64,000 nucleotides of DNA from Agrobacterium vitis. GTDB taxonomy: Bacteria > Pseudomonadota > Alphaproteobacteria > Rhizobiales > Rhizobiaceae. The position numbers and the translations under genes are program-made. Positions 9,013 to 19,140 of the stretch are shown one piece after another. Where the stretch lies: contig NZ_CP146242.1 in assembly GCF_037039395.1 (NCBI RefSeq), forward strand, positions 1,240,001 to 1,304,000, written 5' to 3'. Each line of letters opens with the position of its first letter. The first letter of the stretch is position 1. Below the pieces are notes generated by a model. The model made no database searches, was not told where the DNA came from, and saw nothing but the letters and a program-made list of their open reading frames with translations.

Positions 9013-9810
9013 CTATTCGATAGTCCGGCCTATCAGCTTTGACAGCAGCATACGGCGGATCTCCGCTTCCACCCTGGCGCTCACCCGTTTGCGATTGCTG
9101 TCCTTCGTATAGGCAACCGGTGCACCGAAGCACACATCGACATCCACCGCCGCCACCTTGAGCAGACCGGCCAGATGCGGTCCAAGCGTGACATCGCCCG
9201 GCCAACTGACCAGTGGCCGATGGAAGCGGCCCATCGGCATGCCATGGATGCCCGTATAGGCGATGGCAACCGGCTGCACATAAACCACACCATCCGGGGC
9301 GAGCGGCACCGCCATGGCGGCAGCACCAAACAACGAGGACTTGACCGGCAGCAGCCGATTGCCGTCCGACGTCGTGCCTTCGGGAAACAGCACGACGATT
9401 TCGCCATCCGCCATGCGGGCCGCAATGTCATTGACCTGCTCGCCTGAAGACCGTTTTTCCTCGCGGCGAATGAAAATGCTTTTTTGCAGCTTGGCCAGCG
9501 TCCCGAAAATCGGCCATTCGGACACTTCCATCTTGGCGATGAACACCACATCGGCAATGGAGCTCAGCACCAGAATATCGGTCCAGGAACAGTGATTGAC
9601 GGCCAGCATCAACGGTCTTTGCCATTCCGGCAGGCCATGCACCCGCACCCGGATACCAAGAACCAGACAGGCAATCCTGTGCCAATAGCGCGGCAATAAC
9701 CGTCGTATTTTCAGATCAAACGCCAGGCCAAGCAATTGCAGCGGCAGCATAATCAGCGTGACGGCGACAAGCAGCGCCAGCATGAAGACAGTTCGGATGG
9801 TGATGATCAT
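9013..9810 (-). CDS. olsA: lyso-ornithine lipid acyltransferase (PlsC family)
   Basis: This 1-acylglycerol-3-phosphate-type acyltransferase has the family motifs NHCSWTD (His73, Asp78) and FPEGTTSDG (Glu144), and an N-terminal membrane segment at about residues 5-30. In Sinorhizobium meliloti the gene in this miaB/mur neighbourhood is olsA, which acylates lyso-ornithine lipid. olsB, the preceding enzyme, lies at 22418-23293. The ATG at 9810 gives 265 aa and starts at the membrane segment; an open frame continues upstream across the mur stop but its extra residues look non-homologous. General PlsC activity cannot be excluded. Confidence 0.8.
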   Translation of the reverse strand: MIITIRTVFMLALLVAVTLIMLPLQLLGLAFDLKIRRLLPRYWHRIACLVLGIRVRVHGLPEWQRPLMLAVNHCSWTDILVLSSIADVVFIAKMEVSEWPIFGTLAKLQKSIFIRREEKRSSGEQVNDIAARMADGEIVVLFPEGTTSDGNRLLPVKSSLFGAAAMAVPLAPDGVVYVQPVAIAYTGIHGMPMGRFHRPLVSWPGDVTLGPHLAGLLKVAAVDVDVCFGAPVAYTKDSNRKRVSARVEAEIRRMLLSKLIGRTIE

Positions 9811-9841
9811 GGCTGCCACGAACAGCCAAAGCTTGCCCTGC

Positions 9842-10270
9842 TCACGGCTCGTCCTTCGCCAATGGCACGCCATAGAGTTCCAGCCGGTGATCCACCAGCC
9901 GGAAGCCATGTTCTCGAGCAATTCGCTCCTGGAGCGCCTCGATCTCGGGTGAGCGGAACTCGATGACCACGCCCGTCTTCAAATCGATCAGATGATCATG
10001 GTGTTCTTCCGGCACCGTTTCGTAACGGGAGCGCCCATCGCGAAAATCGTGGCGGGCGATGATTCCGGCATCCTCAAACAGCTTGACGGTGCGATAGACG
10101 GTCGAGATCGAAATTTTGGCGTCTATCACTGAAGAGCGGCGGTACAGCTCTTCGACGTCAGGATGGTCGTCGCAGCCTTCAAGAATGCGCGCGATGATCC
10201 GCCGCTGTTCGGTCATGCGCATGCCACGCTCCGCGCAGAGCTCTTCCAGCGTTTTCGGCGTCTCCGTCAT
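9842..10270 (-). CDS. mur: Fur-family metalloregulator, Mur type
   Basis: The 142-aa product has a winged helix (about residues 10-85, STVYRTVKLFEDAGI) and the metal-binding segment HHDHLIDLKTG. The CxxC pairs that hold structural zinc in Escherichia coli Fur are absent; the only cysteines are near residues 13 and 33. In rhizobia this subgroup is Mur, a Mn-responsive repressor of manganese transport genes, while iron control is handed to RirA and Irr. It lies 31 bases upstream of the olsA start chosen here and 37 bases downstream of rimI. Confidence 0.88.
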   Translation of the reverse strand: MTETPKTLEELCAERGMRMTEQRRIIARILEGCDDHPDVEELYRRSSVIDAKISISTVYRTVKLFEDAGIIARHDFRDGRSRYETVPEEHHDHLIDLKTGVVIEFRSPEIEALQERIAREHGFRLVDHRLELYGVPLAKDEP

Positions 10271-10307
10271 GATGGTCCGGTTGCTCGTGAATTTCGATAG
10301 TCACGAG

Positions 10308-10805
10308 TTAGCGAAGATCGCGCCGCATGACAAGCGCCGCACTGCGACGACCGTTGGCATCGGCGTAATAAGCCGGTCTTTCGCCAGCTTTTTCAAAGCC
10401 GAGCTTGCGGTAAAGATTGATGGCGGGGTGATTGCCGTCATCCACTTCGAGGAACATGATTTCCCCGCCGCGCACCCTGGATTCACGCATCGCCCCCTGC
10501 ATCAGCCGCCAGCCAAGACCGTTTCGGGCGCCCTTTTCATGCACGGCAATCGTCAGGATTTCCGCTTCGCCCGCCGCTTCGCGGGCCAGCACGAAACCGC
10601 TCAGCTGTGGCTTGAACATCAGCGTATTGGTCTGGCGAATCACGAAACCGAAGACATTGGGCTGCAAAAGCAGGCTTTCGAATGCGCCATCATTCCATGG
10701 CTGCGAAAACCGCTGGCCATGCAATTCCGACACGTCGTGGCAATCGTCCAGCTCCATGGCGACGATTTCAAACTCGGCTTTACGGGCAAAAATTGTTTCA
10801 AGCAT
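10308..10805 (-). CDS. rimI: ribosomal-protein-alanine N-acetyltransferase
   Basis: This GNAT acetyltransferase of 165 aa has the acetyl-CoA loop in ARNGLGWRLMQGA and the motif NHPAINLYRKLGFEKAGER typical of RimI. The family acetylates the N-terminal alanine of ribosomal protein S18. It sits between tsaB and mur, an order widely shared in rhizobia. Start is the ATG at 10805. The substrate assignment rests on family and context. Confidence 0.85.
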   Translation of the reverse strand: MLETIFARKAEFEIVAMELDDCHDVSELHGQRFSQPWNDGAFESLLLQPNVFGFVIRQTNTLMFKPQLSGFVLAREAAGEAEILTIAVHEKGARNGLGWRLMQGAMRESRVRGGEIMFLEVDDGNHPAINLYRKLGFEKAGERPAYYADANGRRSAALVMRRDLR

Positions 10806-10866
10806 AAGACCCTCCCCAGAGTCAGGATAAAATATGTTTATTCCGACATGCTCACGGCGCAGATTA

Positions 10867-10932
10867 CCCGATAATTCCTAAGATCACCTGGGATTTATGG
10901 TGAAAATACGCAGCAGATTTAACTATATTGCG
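10867..10932 (-). repeat. decayed copy of the two-hairpin intergenic repeat
   Basis: The stretch contains ATAATTCCTAAGATC, GGATTTATGG and CGCAGCAGATTTAA in the same order as copy A (4469-4573), but with several substitutions and without the GC-rich hairpin. It lies between tsaB and rimI. Confidence 0.5.
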
Positions 10933-10977
10933 TTTATCATCTAAAAACCCACCAGCCCATCGTGCTCTAAAACGGGA

Positions 10978-11667
10978 TCACGCCCGCGCCACGGCAAAAC
11001 CTGCCTGCGGCTTGACATCCGGCCCCCGCAAGTAAAGCGGCTTAGGCTTGCCCGAGGCCTGCGCAACCGCTCCAAGCCTGACAATATCCTGCATCGGAAA
11101 GTGATCGGCTTCCACTGTTGCTGCCTCTTCACCCTCCCCTGCCGCGTCCTTCTCCAGCAGCCGACACGCCGAGCCTGTGATGCGTCCACCGCCATGGTCT
11201 ACAAATTCAGCCGCTATCGCTCGAAATGCGTCCACCGACAGCAATCGAGCGTCATCCAGCCCGACAGCATCAGCACTGAACCCCTGGACATAGACTTCAT
11301 CGCGCTTGGCATCCATCGCAGCAAGTACCGCAACCGCATCACCCCGCCTGCGCTCTGCCGCCGCCAGAACGGCGAGGGTTGAAATGCCGACGATATCAAC
11401 CCCCAGCGCCAGGGCAAGGCCACGCGCCGCCGACAGGCCGACACGTATACCTGTGAAGGAGCCGGGTCCAATGGTGACCGCAACCCGCTCGACACCGGGC
11501 AGCGCGATTGAGGCCTCGTCCAGAACCGCATCGATCATGTCCATCAGCTTTTCGGCATGGCCACGGCCAATCGTCTCGCTTCTGGACGCCAGCATCCGGT
11601 CGAGAGCGCTGTCATACAGGCCAACGGCGCAATCAACGCCAGAGGTGTCGATTGCCAAAAGGATCAT
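10978..11667 (-). CDS. tsaB: tRNA threonylcarbamoyladenosine biosynthesis protein TsaB
   Basis: TsaB partners TsaD and TsaE in t6A37 synthesis on tRNA. The ATG at 11667 gives 229 aa starting MILLAIDTSG, the family N-terminus; a longer open frame upstream is not conserved. The ASKHA-fold features GPGSFTGIRVGLSAARG and the early DTS motif are clear. It is followed by rimI in the common tsaB-rimI arrangement, with a decayed repeat between them. Confidence 0.93.
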   Translation of the reverse strand: MILLAIDTSGVDCAVGLYDSALDRMLASRSETIGRGHAEKLMDMIDAVLDEASIALPGVERVAVTIGPGSFTGIRVGLSAARGLALALGVDIVGISTLAVLAAAERRRGDAVAVLAAMDAKRDEVYVQGFSADAVGLDDARLLSVDAFRAIAAEFVDHGGGRITGSACRLLEKDAAGEGEEAATVEADHFPMQDIVRLGAVAQASGKPKPLYLRGPDVKPQAGFAVARA

Positions 11668-11746
11668 GCCTGCTCGCTTTTCATTGCCTGACGTTTCACA
11701 TTTCTCGAAAGCGCGGCAACCTGAGGGACGCCGCGCCCAAACCGCA

Positions 11747-12307
11747 TCAAACGGCTTCGACTTCCTGCACTTCGGGAATGAAATGGCGCAGCAGGTTCTG
11801 CACGCCATGCTTCAGCGTCGCGGTGGAGGACGGGCAACCCGCACAGGAACCCTTCATGTTGAGAAACACCTTGCCATCCCGGAATCCACGGAAAGTGATA
11901 TCGCCACCGTCCTGGGCGACAGCCGGACGCACCCGGGTTTCCAGCAGTTCCTTGATGGTGGCAACGATGGCCTCATCGCCCTCGTTGAAGAACTCACCAT
12001 CCGACGCCTCATCTCCGGCGACAGCGCTGCCCATGATCGGCGCGCCGCTCATGAAATGCTCCATGATCGAACCGAGGATGGCTGGCTTCAGATGCGGCCA
12101 TTCGGCGGTATCCTTGGTGACGGTCACAAAGTCATAGCCAAAGAACACGGAGGTGACGCCGGGTATGGCAAACAGCTTTTCAGCCAGTGGCGAGGCCATG
12201 GCCGCTTCCCGGTCGCGGAATTCAGCCGTGCCGTTTTCCATCACCACCTTGCCCGGCAGGAATTTCAAAGTGGCCGGATTGGGGGTGGATTCCGTCTGAA
12301 TGAACAT
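11747..12307 (-). CDS. NifU/Nfu-type iron-sulfur cluster scaffold protein
   Basis: The 186-aa product has an N-terminal Nfu_N domain (MFIQTESTPNPATLKFLPG) and a C-terminal NifU-like domain with CAGC (Cys155, Cys158), which binds a 4Fe-4S cluster for delivery to target enzymes. The start at 12307 is supported by an AAGGAG ribosome-binding site 7 bases upstream; a longer open frame is disfavoured. The eukaryotic homologue is mitochondrial NFU1. It lies 79 bases upstream of tsaB on the same strand. Confidence 0.92.
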   Translation of the reverse strand: MFIQTESTPNPATLKFLPGKVVMENGTAEFRDREAAMASPLAEKLFAIPGVTSVFFGYDFVTVTKDTAEWPHLKPAILGSIMEHFMSGAPIMGSAVAGDEASDGEFFNEGDEAIVATIKELLETRVRPAVAQDGGDITFRGFRDGKVFLNMKGSCAGCPSSTATLKHGVQNLLRHFIPEVQEVEAV

Positions 12308-12493
12308 CACAAACTCCTTGCGAACCGGCAAAGCCTGGTTCGATTTAGAATGCTTCAAAAATAAACCTTCGCAGGTCCTGCTTCAAGCACTGGCTGTAAA
12401 TAAACATCTTATACCACAGCACCGAAGATGCCGAGGCAGCCTCACCTTGAAGGCATGTCCAGTCTCGCTTTTCAGCAAAGCGCGTCGATTTCT

Positions 12494-12964
12494 TCATTGC
12501 TCAGCGTATCCGGCAGCACCAGTCACCGGAATGGGAAACGCCTGTGCCCGCCCGGCGATCATCGATACCAGCGGGCCAGGCCCGTCCTTGGCAGAACCGG
12601 CGGCCAGAACGAGGATGGCGATATCGCGATCTTCCTCAATCACCGCCTGAATCTGCTCGGCGGCACTGCCCTCGCGGATGACGATTTCCGGCTCAAGCCC
12701 AATGGTTTCACGCACCGTCTGGGCGGATTTTGCCATGACCGCATCGGCGGCTTCCCGGGCCTCGGCCCGCATGATTTCCTCGACACCCAGCCATTGCTGG
12801 AAATCGCCCTCGGGAATCACATAGAGCAGAACCAGCCCGCCATTCGAATTCTTGGCGCGCCTTCCAGCATAATGGACGGCGCGGGAGCATTCCGGCGTAT
12901 CGTCGATGACCGTCAGAAATTTTCGTCGGTGCCCGTCAAGACGCGATAGACGTTTCGATACCAT
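12494..12964 (-). CDS. universal stress protein (UspA family)
   Basis: This 156-aa protein has a single Usp fold. The N-terminus RKFLTVIDDTPECSRAVHYA matches the first strand and helix. The nucleotide-binding loop near the C-terminus (VLAAGSAKDGPGPLVSMI) departs from the classical G-2x-G-9x-G(S/T) ATP motif, so ATP binding is uncertain. It lies downstream of trpS across a pair of palindromic elements. The role is inferred only from the family. Confidence 0.85.
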   Translation of the reverse strand: MVSKRLSRLDGHRRKFLTVIDDTPECSRAVHYAGRRAKNSNGGLVLLYVIPEGDFQQWLGVEEIMRAEAREAADAVMAKSAQTVRETIGLEPEIVIREGSAAEQIQAVIEEDRDIAILVLAAGSAKDGPGPLVSMIAGRAQAFPIPVTGAAGYAEQ

Positions 12965-13053
12965 GGCCTGCCCTGTTCGTCAGGCCGGATCGACCGGCCC
13001 CGATAACCGTTACCTGATGACGCATGACACCTGCCACGCATCATCATCAAAGC

Positions 13054-13105
13054 TTAGAGTCTGTCAGGTTCAGATTGAACCAGACAGACCCTCGATTCTT
13101 TTTTG
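13054..13105 (+). repeat. palindromic element related to the 51-nt stop-codon repeat
   Basis: GTCTGTC (13059-13065) and GGTTCA (13067-13072) pair with TGAACC (13076-13081) and GACAGAC (13083-13089), separated by one A-A mismatch. A T6 run follows at 13099-13104. Its left end TTAGAGTCTGTCAGG resembles the end TAGAGTTTGTCAGG of the neighbouring element at 13106-13156, which points the opposite way. The two form a convergent pair. Confidence 0.7.
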
Positions 13106-13156
13106 TCGTTTGTCTTTTCGGGAAAACCGGTTTCCACTTTTCCCTGACAAACTCTA
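13106..13156 (-). repeat. 51-nt palindromic element containing the trpS stop codon, copy 1
   Basis: On the minus strand it begins with the TAG stop of trpS and continues AGTTTGTCAGGGAAAAGTGG. It has nested inverted repeats GTTTGTC/GACAAAC and GGGAAAA/TTTTCCC. It matches 35177-35227 at 47 of 51 positions, where the TAA stop of grpE is the first codon of the element. It probably ends the trpS transcript. Confidence 0.85.
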
Positions 13157-14218
13157 GCGCACGAAACCGATAATGTCGCGGATTTCCGTCATGGTTTTTT
13201 CAGCCCGCACCCGCGCCCGCTCACCACCGTCGCGCAACACGGCATCGATATGAGCGGGATCTCCCGTCAACCGGCGCATTTCACCGGTGATCGGCGACAG
13301 AACCTCGACAGCAAGTTCGATCAGAGCAGGCTTGAACACCGAGAACTGCTGCCCGCCGAATTCCGCCAGCACCTCGGCTTTGGTCTTGTCGGCAAGGGCT
13401 GCATAAATGCCAACCAGATTATCGGCCTCCGGCCGTCCGGCCAATCCATCCGTTTCGCTTGGCAGGGCATCCGGATCGGTCTTGGCCTTGCGGATCTTCT
13501 TGGCAATCGCCTCGGCATCGTCCATCAGGTTGATGCGCGACAGATCCGAAGGATCGGATTTCGACATTTTCTTGGTGCCATCCTTCAGGCTCATCACCCT
13601 GGGGGCCGGACCGTCGATCAACGGCTCGACCATCGGGAAATAGGCATGCACCGGCTCGTTGCCGACGGTGATGTCGATGCCAAGTCCAGTCGGGCGGATC
13701 TGCTGGGCAAAATCCAGGTTGAACTTCATGGCGATATCGCGGGTCAGTTCCAGATGCTGCTTCTGGTCATCGCCCACAGGCACATGGGTGGCGCGGTAGA
13801 CAAGGATGTCGGCAGCCATCAGGCTTGGATAGGCAAACAGGCCAAGCGAGGCCTGCTCACGGTCCTTGCCGGCCTTATCCTTAAACTGGGTCATCCGGTT
13901 CATCCAGCCGATGCGGGCGACACAGTTGAAGATCCAGGCCAGTTCGGCATGCTGTGGCACCTGGCTCTGGTTGAAAACGATATGCTTGACGGGGTCGATA
14001 CCCGCCGCGAGAAAAGCCGCCGTGATCGACCGGATCTGACCGCGCATATCCTCATGCACCAATTGCGCCGTCAGCGCATGCAGATCGACGACGCAATACA
14101 TGCAGTCGTTATTCTCCTGGAGCGCGACGAATTTGCGGATCGCGCCGAGGTAATTGCCAAGATGGAGATTGCCCGTAGGCTGAACACCGGAAAAAACCAG
14201 CGGCTTGAATTCGCTCAT
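13154..14218 (-). CDS. trpS: tryptophanyl-tRNA synthetase
   Basis: This class I aminoacyl-tRNA synthetase charges tRNA-Trp. The ATG at 14218 gives 354 aa ([20 protein letters not shown]), with GAGG 6 bases upstream. The HIGH-like motif HLGN is at residues 19-22 and KMSKS at about residue 195. The open frame extends 21 codons upstream but that part lacks conservation. Its stop codon is the first codon of a repeated palindromic element. Confidence 0.97.
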   Translation of the reverse strand: MSEFKPLVFSGVQPTGNLHLGNYLGAIRKFVALQENNDCMYCVVDLHALTAQLVHEDMRGQIRSITAAFLAAGIDPVKHIVFNQSQVPQHAELAWIFNCVARIGWMNRMTQFKDKAGKDREQASLGLFAYPSLMAADILVYRATHVPVGDDQKQHLELTRDIAMKFNLDFAQQIRPTGLGIDITVGNEPVHAYFPMVEPLIDGPAPRVMSLKDGTKKMSKSDPSDLSRINLMDDAEAIAKKIRKAKTDPDALPSETDGLAGRPEADNLVGIYAALADKTKAEVLAEFGGQQFSVFKPALIELAVEVLSPITGEMRRLTGDPAHIDAVLRDGGERARVRAEKTMTEIRDIIGFVR

Positions 14219-14323
14219 GATTGACCTCAGCAGACTTGTGGAGGGCCTGATACCTCGTGTGGATTTACAGCGCTTATGCACAGGCAGGCGTTTTCGATCA
14301 AGCGGGGAAAGGCTGAGGCGCGA

Positions 14324-14728
14324 TTATAATTTTGGCTCGATCAGATCCCAGAGATTGCCGTAGAGATCTTCGAACACGGCGACCGTGCCGTAGGGCTCGT
14401 AACGCGGCTCTTCCTGAAAGGCGATACCATCAGCGATAAACGCCGCATGATCGCGGGCAAAGTCATCCGTTTCCAGAAAAAAGGCAACCCGGCCGCCGGC
14501 CTGGTTACCGATTGCCGCCACCTGTTTTTCTCCATCCGCCTGCGCCAGAAGCAGCCCGGCACCGCCTTCAGCGGCAGAAACAACCACCCAGCGCTTGCCA
14601 TCGCCCAGATCGATATCTGCTTTGCAGGCAAAGCCCAGCTTGCCGCAATAAAAGGCCAGCGCCCGATCATAGTCATCCACCACAAGGGTTACGGTGGCAA
14701 TGCGTTTTACCGGCCTATTCTGCGTCAT
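14324..14728 (-). CDS. VOC (glyoxalase/dioxygenase) family protein
   Basis: A 134-aa single-domain vicinal-oxygen-chelate protein, beginning KRIATVTLVVDDYDRALAFY and ending with DLYGNLWDLIEP, which holds the C-terminal metal-ligand region. Its start overlaps the murJ stop by 14 bases, so it is translated from the murJ transcript. The substrate is unknown. A paralogue-like VOC protein lies at 38043-38459. Confidence 0.85.
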   Translation of the reverse strand: MTQNRPVKRIATVTLVVDDYDRALAFYCGKLGFACKADIDLGDGKRWVVVSAAEGGAGLLLAQADGEKQVAAIGNQAGGRVAFFLETDDFARDHAAFIADGIAFQEEPRYEPYGTVAVFEDLYGNLWDLIEPKL

Positions 14729-16313
14729 CGGCGGCCTCGCTTGTCGTCGCGCGCCCCTTGCGCTTCAGATTGCGCCTGATCATGCCGAGATCCGCACCAC
14801 CGATCAGGAAGGCCACTGAGAAATAGATCAGCATCGCCAGACCGATCTGGATGAACAGCACCAGCACCTTGTGCAGGAAGGGTGAACCGGTGCCTATATA
14901 GGGCGCGAAAAAGCCCGACAGCGCCATCAGCGCCGCGCCCATGATGAGCGCCGCCAGCAAAAGCCGCAGCGCCCGGGATACCAGCGCCCATTCCACCTGC
15001 AAATGTCCGCGCCGTACCAGCATGGTAAACAATAGAACCGTGTTGATGGCGCCCGCCGTCGCTTCCGCAATGGCGATGCCCCGCTCCTGCAACAGCGGAA
15101 ACAGCGAAATGGCCAGCGCCGAATTGACCACCACCGAAATGCCGGTGAACCGCATCGGGGTTTTTGTATCCTCGCGGGCATAAAAACCGGGCTGCAAGGC
15201 CTTGATCATCACGAAACCGGGCAGGCCCAAGCCGTAATAGGCGAGGATTGCCCCGACAATAGCGGTATTATGCGCGGTAAATGCGCCGCGCTCATACAGC
15301 ACCCGGATGATATCGTCCGACAGAACCCAAAGCCCGACCGCCGCTGGCAGGGTCAGGAACAGCACGAATTCGATCGACCTGTTCTGGATGGTCGAGGCCT
15401 CACGCCGGTGATCGGATTTCAGCGCCCGTGCCAGTTCCGGCAAGAGCACCACACCAACGGCAACGCCCACCACGCCCAAGGGCAGTTGATAGATACGGTC
15501 GGCATATTGCAGAGCGGCAATCGCCCCATCCTTGGAGGAGGCAATCGCCTGGCCGATCAACTGGTTGATCTGGGTAATGCCGCCGGTCACCGCTGCGGGG
15601 ACGGCCAGCACCAGCAACCGTTTCACATTGGGAGTGATCTTCGGCCATTTGAAGCCGAGCCTTATCCCCGCATGGCGCACGCCGATATAGACCACCAGCA
15701 GTTGCAAAATCCCGGCCACCAGCACCGACCAGGAGAGATACCAGGCGGTCACGACAGGCTCGACACCATAGTAGAGCGCATAAAACAGCGCACTGATCAT
15801 CACCAGATTGAGAAAAATCGGCGCGACGGCGGCGGCGAAAAAGTGATGCAGCGAATTGAGCATGCCGCTCAACATCGCCGTGAGCGACATGCACATCAGA
15901 TAGGGAAACATCACCACGGCGAGACGCACGGTCAGCGAAAATTTTTCCGCGTCATCGGCAAAACCCGGAGCGATGACAAACCGCACCAGGAGCGGCATGG
16001 AGAGCTCCATGGCGATTGTGATCAGCAACAGCACGGTAAAGAGGACGCCGAAGACTTCTTCGGAAAAACGCTTGGCGCCGTCCAGTCCGTTTGCCTCGAT
16101 CTCCTTGGAAAACAGCGGCACGAAAGCGGCGTTGAAGGCGCCTTCGGCAAACAACCGGCGAAACAGGTTGGGAAAGCGGAAAGCCGCATAAAACACATCG
16201 GCCATCGGCCCGGTACCCAGCGCCGCCGCCATCAGGGTTTCGCGGGCAAAACCGAACAATCGGCTGCCAAGCGTGGCGCCGCCAACGGTCATGAACTTCT
16301 TGACGAGGGACAT
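14715..16313 (-). CDS. murJ: lipid II flippase MurJ
   Basis: MurJ moves lipid II across the inner membrane for peptidoglycan synthesis. The 532-aa protein has 14 or so hydrophobic segments of the MOP superfamily. Its N-terminus KFMTVGGATLGSRLFGFARE is typical and contains the conserved early Arg. It begins 1 base after the glnD stop, an arrangement shared by many Alphaproteobacteria, and overlaps the downstream VOC gene. Confidence 0.95.
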   Translation of the reverse strand: MSLVKKFMTVGGATLGSRLFGFARETLMAAALGTGPMADVFYAAFRFPNLFRRLFAEGAFNAAFVPLFSKEIEANGLDGAKRFSEEVFGVLFTVLLLITIAMELSMPLLVRFVIAPGFADDAEKFSLTVRLAVVMFPYLMCMSLTAMLSGMLNSLHHFFAAAVAPIFLNLVMISALFYALYYGVEPVVTAWYLSWSVLVAGILQLLVVYIGVRHAGIRLGFKWPKITPNVKRLLVLAVPAAVTGGITQINQLIGQAIASSKDGAIAALQYADRIYQLPLGVVGVAVGVVLLPELARALKSDHRREASTIQNRSIEFVLFLTLPAAVGLWVLSDDIIRVLYERGAFTAHNTAIVGAILAYYGLGLPGFVMIKALQPGFYAREDTKTPMRFTGISVVVNSALAISLFPLLQERGIAIAEATAGAINTVLLFTMLVRRGHLQVEWALVSRALRLLLAALIMGAALMALSGFFAPYIGTGSPFLHKVLVLFIQIGLAMLIYFSVAFLIGGADLGMIRRNLKRKGRATTSEAADDAE

Positions 16314-16314
16314 A

Positions 16315-19140
16315 TCAGACGCGGGCTTTCTTTTCAGCAGCCGGGGATTTTGTCGCGGCGGGCGCGATAATGCCCGATGGCATCTGCTCGCGCAATTCGT
16401 CGGGCTGCTCGCTCATCACCGCTTTCAGCCGAACTGAAATGGACCCCTGCCGGTTTTCATTGGTGATCTTCTGGCCAACCAGATCGATGACATAAAAAGT
16501 ATCGATGACCTTTTCGCCAAAGGTGGTGATACGGGCCGAGTGAATATCGAGCGACAGATCTGCCAGAACCGCCGTGACTTCGGCCAGCAAGCCGATGCGG
16601 TCGAGACATTCGATCTCGATCACCGTAAACTTATTGGAGAGGCTGTTGGAGATCGTCACATGCGGCTTGACGGGAAAAGTCTTGTTGCGTTTGCGGCCCT
16701 TGGTGCGGGTGGCAATCACTTCCGGCAGGCGCTTTTTGCCCGCCAGCACGTCTTCAATCATCTTGCTGATCGTATTGCCCCGGCGCATCTCATCCTCATC
16801 GATGGGAAACTCCCTATTGATGAGAATGGTATCGAGCGCCCGGCCATCGGAGGTGGTGAAAATCTGCGCATCGGCAATATTGGCGCCCGCCGCCGCACAG
16901 GCACCGGCAATGATCGACAACAGGCGCGGATGGTCGGGGGCAAGCACCGTGATCTCGGTGATCGCGTGGAAGGAATGGGTGCGGACCATGGTTGCCAACG
17001 CCTGATCGGCCTTGTCAGCCTGGCGGATAAAATGGGCATGGCGCACCTGGTCTTCCAACGGCACCGTCAGCAGATAGGGTTGATAATGCAGCTTGGTATA
17101 GGTCTTCTGGTCCTTCTGGCTCCAGTCCGACAGGGCCGCCGCCAATTGCTCGGCAGCCTGTTTGGCGCGCTCCTTGCGCGGGCTTTCGGAGAAGCCGCCT
17201 GATAGCAGCAATTCAGTTTCATAATAGAGCGTGCGCAGCAATTGGCCTTTCCAGCCGTTCCAGACGCCCGGACCGACAGCACGGATATCGCAGACCGTCA
17301 GAACCAGCAGCATGCGCAGCCTGTCAAGCGACTGCACCTTTTCGGCAAAATCGGTAATGGTCTTGCGGTCGTGCAGATCACGGGTCTGGGCAACCATCGA
17401 CATCAGCAGATGCTGTTCGATCAACCAGACCACCAGTTCGGTCTGCTTGTCGTTCAAACCGAGACGCGGTCCGAGGCGCCGGGCAACCTTGGCACCGGCA
17501 ATCGAATGGTCTTCCTGACGGCCCTTGGCGATGTCATGCAGCAGCACCGCGACGAACAGCACAGTGCGCTCCTCTATATTCGGCATCAGCTTGACCACCA
17601 ACGGATGGATCTCGGCATGCTGCCCCTGATCGACCTCGGCCAGAACGCCGACCGAGCGGATCAAATGCTCGTCCACGGTATAATGATGATACATATTGAA
17701 CTGCATCATCGAAACGATCCGCCCGAAATCCGGGATAAACTTGCCCAGCACGCCCGCTTCGTTCATCCGGGTCAGCATCAGCGCCGGGTCGCGTTTGGAG
17801 GTCAGGATGGAGAGGAACAGCCGGTTGGCCTCCTCGTTCTCGCGGAAATCATGATCGATCAGCGGCAGGCAGCGGGTAATCGCCTTTAATGCATCGGGAT
17901 GGAATTCAAGCCCGTGCAGGTCAGCGACATGGAAAAAGCGCATGATATTGATCGGATCACGCTTGAAAATATCCGGACCGGACAGAGCAATCCGGCCCCT
18001 GTCCTCGATGAACTCAGGCGTGCCGGGAATGCGCCGGGGCCGATGGGCAAAACGCCCGATGGCTGCGGTCAGTCCTGGAGCGGCCTTCGCCTGCTTGTCC
18101 TCCAGACTGGCACAGACGATCCGGGTCAGGTCGCCGACATTCTTGGCGACATGGAAATAATGCTTCATGAAACGCTCGACCTCCGAAAGGCCGGGACGGG
18201 CATTATAGCCAAGATTGCGGGCGATTTCCGGCTGGAGATCGAAGGACAGCCGCTCTTCCGGCTTGCCGGTGGCGAAATGCATATGGCAGCGCACCGCCCA
18301 GAGGAAATCATCGGATTTCTGAAACATCCGCCATTCCTGGCGCGACAGAACACCCAGCTTGACCAGGTCGGCAGGATCGGAAATCCGGTAATAATATTTG
18401 GCGATCCAGAACAGCGTGTGCAGGTCGCGCAACCCGCCCTTGCCTTCCTTCACATTCGGCTCAACCAGATAGCGGGTGTCGCCAGCCTTGCGATGCCGTT
18501 CATCGCGTTCGGCCAGTTTGGCGGCAATGAATTCAGGCGCGGTCTTTTCAACCACCTCCGCATCAAACCGTTTCTGCAATTCGCCAACCAGCAACGCTTC
18601 GCCGCAGATGTAACGGGTTTCGAGAATGGCAGTCCTGATGGTCATGTCGGTGCGCGACAGCCGGATGCATTCCTCAACCAGGCGAGTGGCATGTCCGACC
18701 TTGAAACCCAGATCCCAGAGAATATAAAGCAGAAATTCCACCGCCTTGCGGGCATCCGCCCCGGCCTTGACCGACAGCAGGAACAACAGATCGATGTCGG
18801 ACCCCGGAGCGAGGGTGCTGCGGCCATAACCGCCAACAGCAGCCACGGCAAATTCATGCTGGGTGGTGGGGTAGACCGCCTGGGTCACCATGCGATGCAC
18901 CAGCGCGATCAGATTGTCCTGGAGTTTGGAAATCATCCCGGCGCATTCCAACCCGCTGCCATTGGCGATCAGATGGCGCAGGGCCGCCTCCCGGCCATCC
19001 GTGCTTGCCTTTTTCAGCAAGGGGAGAATGGCGGCCCGCGTTTCCGGCACCTTGCCATTCTGCAGCACGATGGACATGCATTCCGCCTCCAATGCCTTGA
19101 AATCGGGGAGGGTTGCGTCTGATGGATCGTGCTTTGCCAT
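16315..19140 (-). CDS. glnD: bifunctional [protein-PII] uridylyltransferase/uridylyl-removing enzyme
   Basis: GlnD senses glutamine and modifies the PII proteins GlnB/GlnK, linking nitrogen status to the Ntr system; rpoN, hpf and ptsN of that network are at 32041-35068. The 941-aa product shows the nucleotidyltransferase motif [18 protein letters not shown] at about residue 105, a central HD domain ([14 protein letters not shown]) and two C-terminal ACT domains. It is full length. It is followed by murJ after 1 base. Confidence 0.97.
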   Translation of the reverse strand: MAKHDPSDATLPDFKALEAECMSIVLQNGKVPETRAAILPLLKKASTDGREAALRHLIANGSGLECAGMISKLQDNLIALVHRMVTQAVYPTTQHEFAVAAVGGYGRSTLAPGSDIDLLFLLSVKAGADARKAVEFLLYILWDLGFKVGHATRLVEECIRLSRTDMTIRTAILETRYICGEALLVGELQKRFDAEVVEKTAPEFIAAKLAERDERHRKAGDTRYLVEPNVKEGKGGLRDLHTLFWIAKYYYRISDPADLVKLGVLSRQEWRMFQKSDDFLWAVRCHMHFATGKPEERLSFDLQPEIARNLGYNARPGLSEVERFMKHYFHVAKNVGDLTRIVCASLEDKQAKAAPGLTAAIGRFAHRPRRIPGTPEFIEDRGRIALSGPDIFKRDPINIMRFFHVADLHGLEFHPDALKAITRCLPLIDHDFRENEEANRLFLSILTSKRDPALMLTRMNEAGVLGKFIPDFGRIVSMMQFNMYHHYTVDEHLIRSVGVLAEVDQGQHAEIHPLVVKLMPNIEERTVLFVAVLLHDIAKGRQEDHSIAGAKVARRLGPRLGLNDKQTELVVWLIEQHLLMSMVAQTRDLHDRKTITDFAEKVQSLDRLRMLLVLTVCDIRAVGPGVWNGWKGQLLRTLYYETELLLSGGFSESPRKERAKQAAEQLAAALSDWSQKDQKTYTKLHYQPYLLTVPLEDQVRHAHFIRQADKADQALATMVRTHSFHAITEITVLAPDHPRLLSIIAGACAAAGANIADAQIFTTSDGRALDTILINREFPIDEDEMRRGNTISKMIEDVLAGKKRLPEVIATRTKGRKRNKTFPVKPHVTISNSLSNKFTVIEIECLDRIGLLAEVTAVLADLSLDIHSARITTFGEKVIDTFYVIDLVGQKITNENRQGSISVRLKAVMSEQPDELREQMPSGIIAPAATKSPAAEKKARV

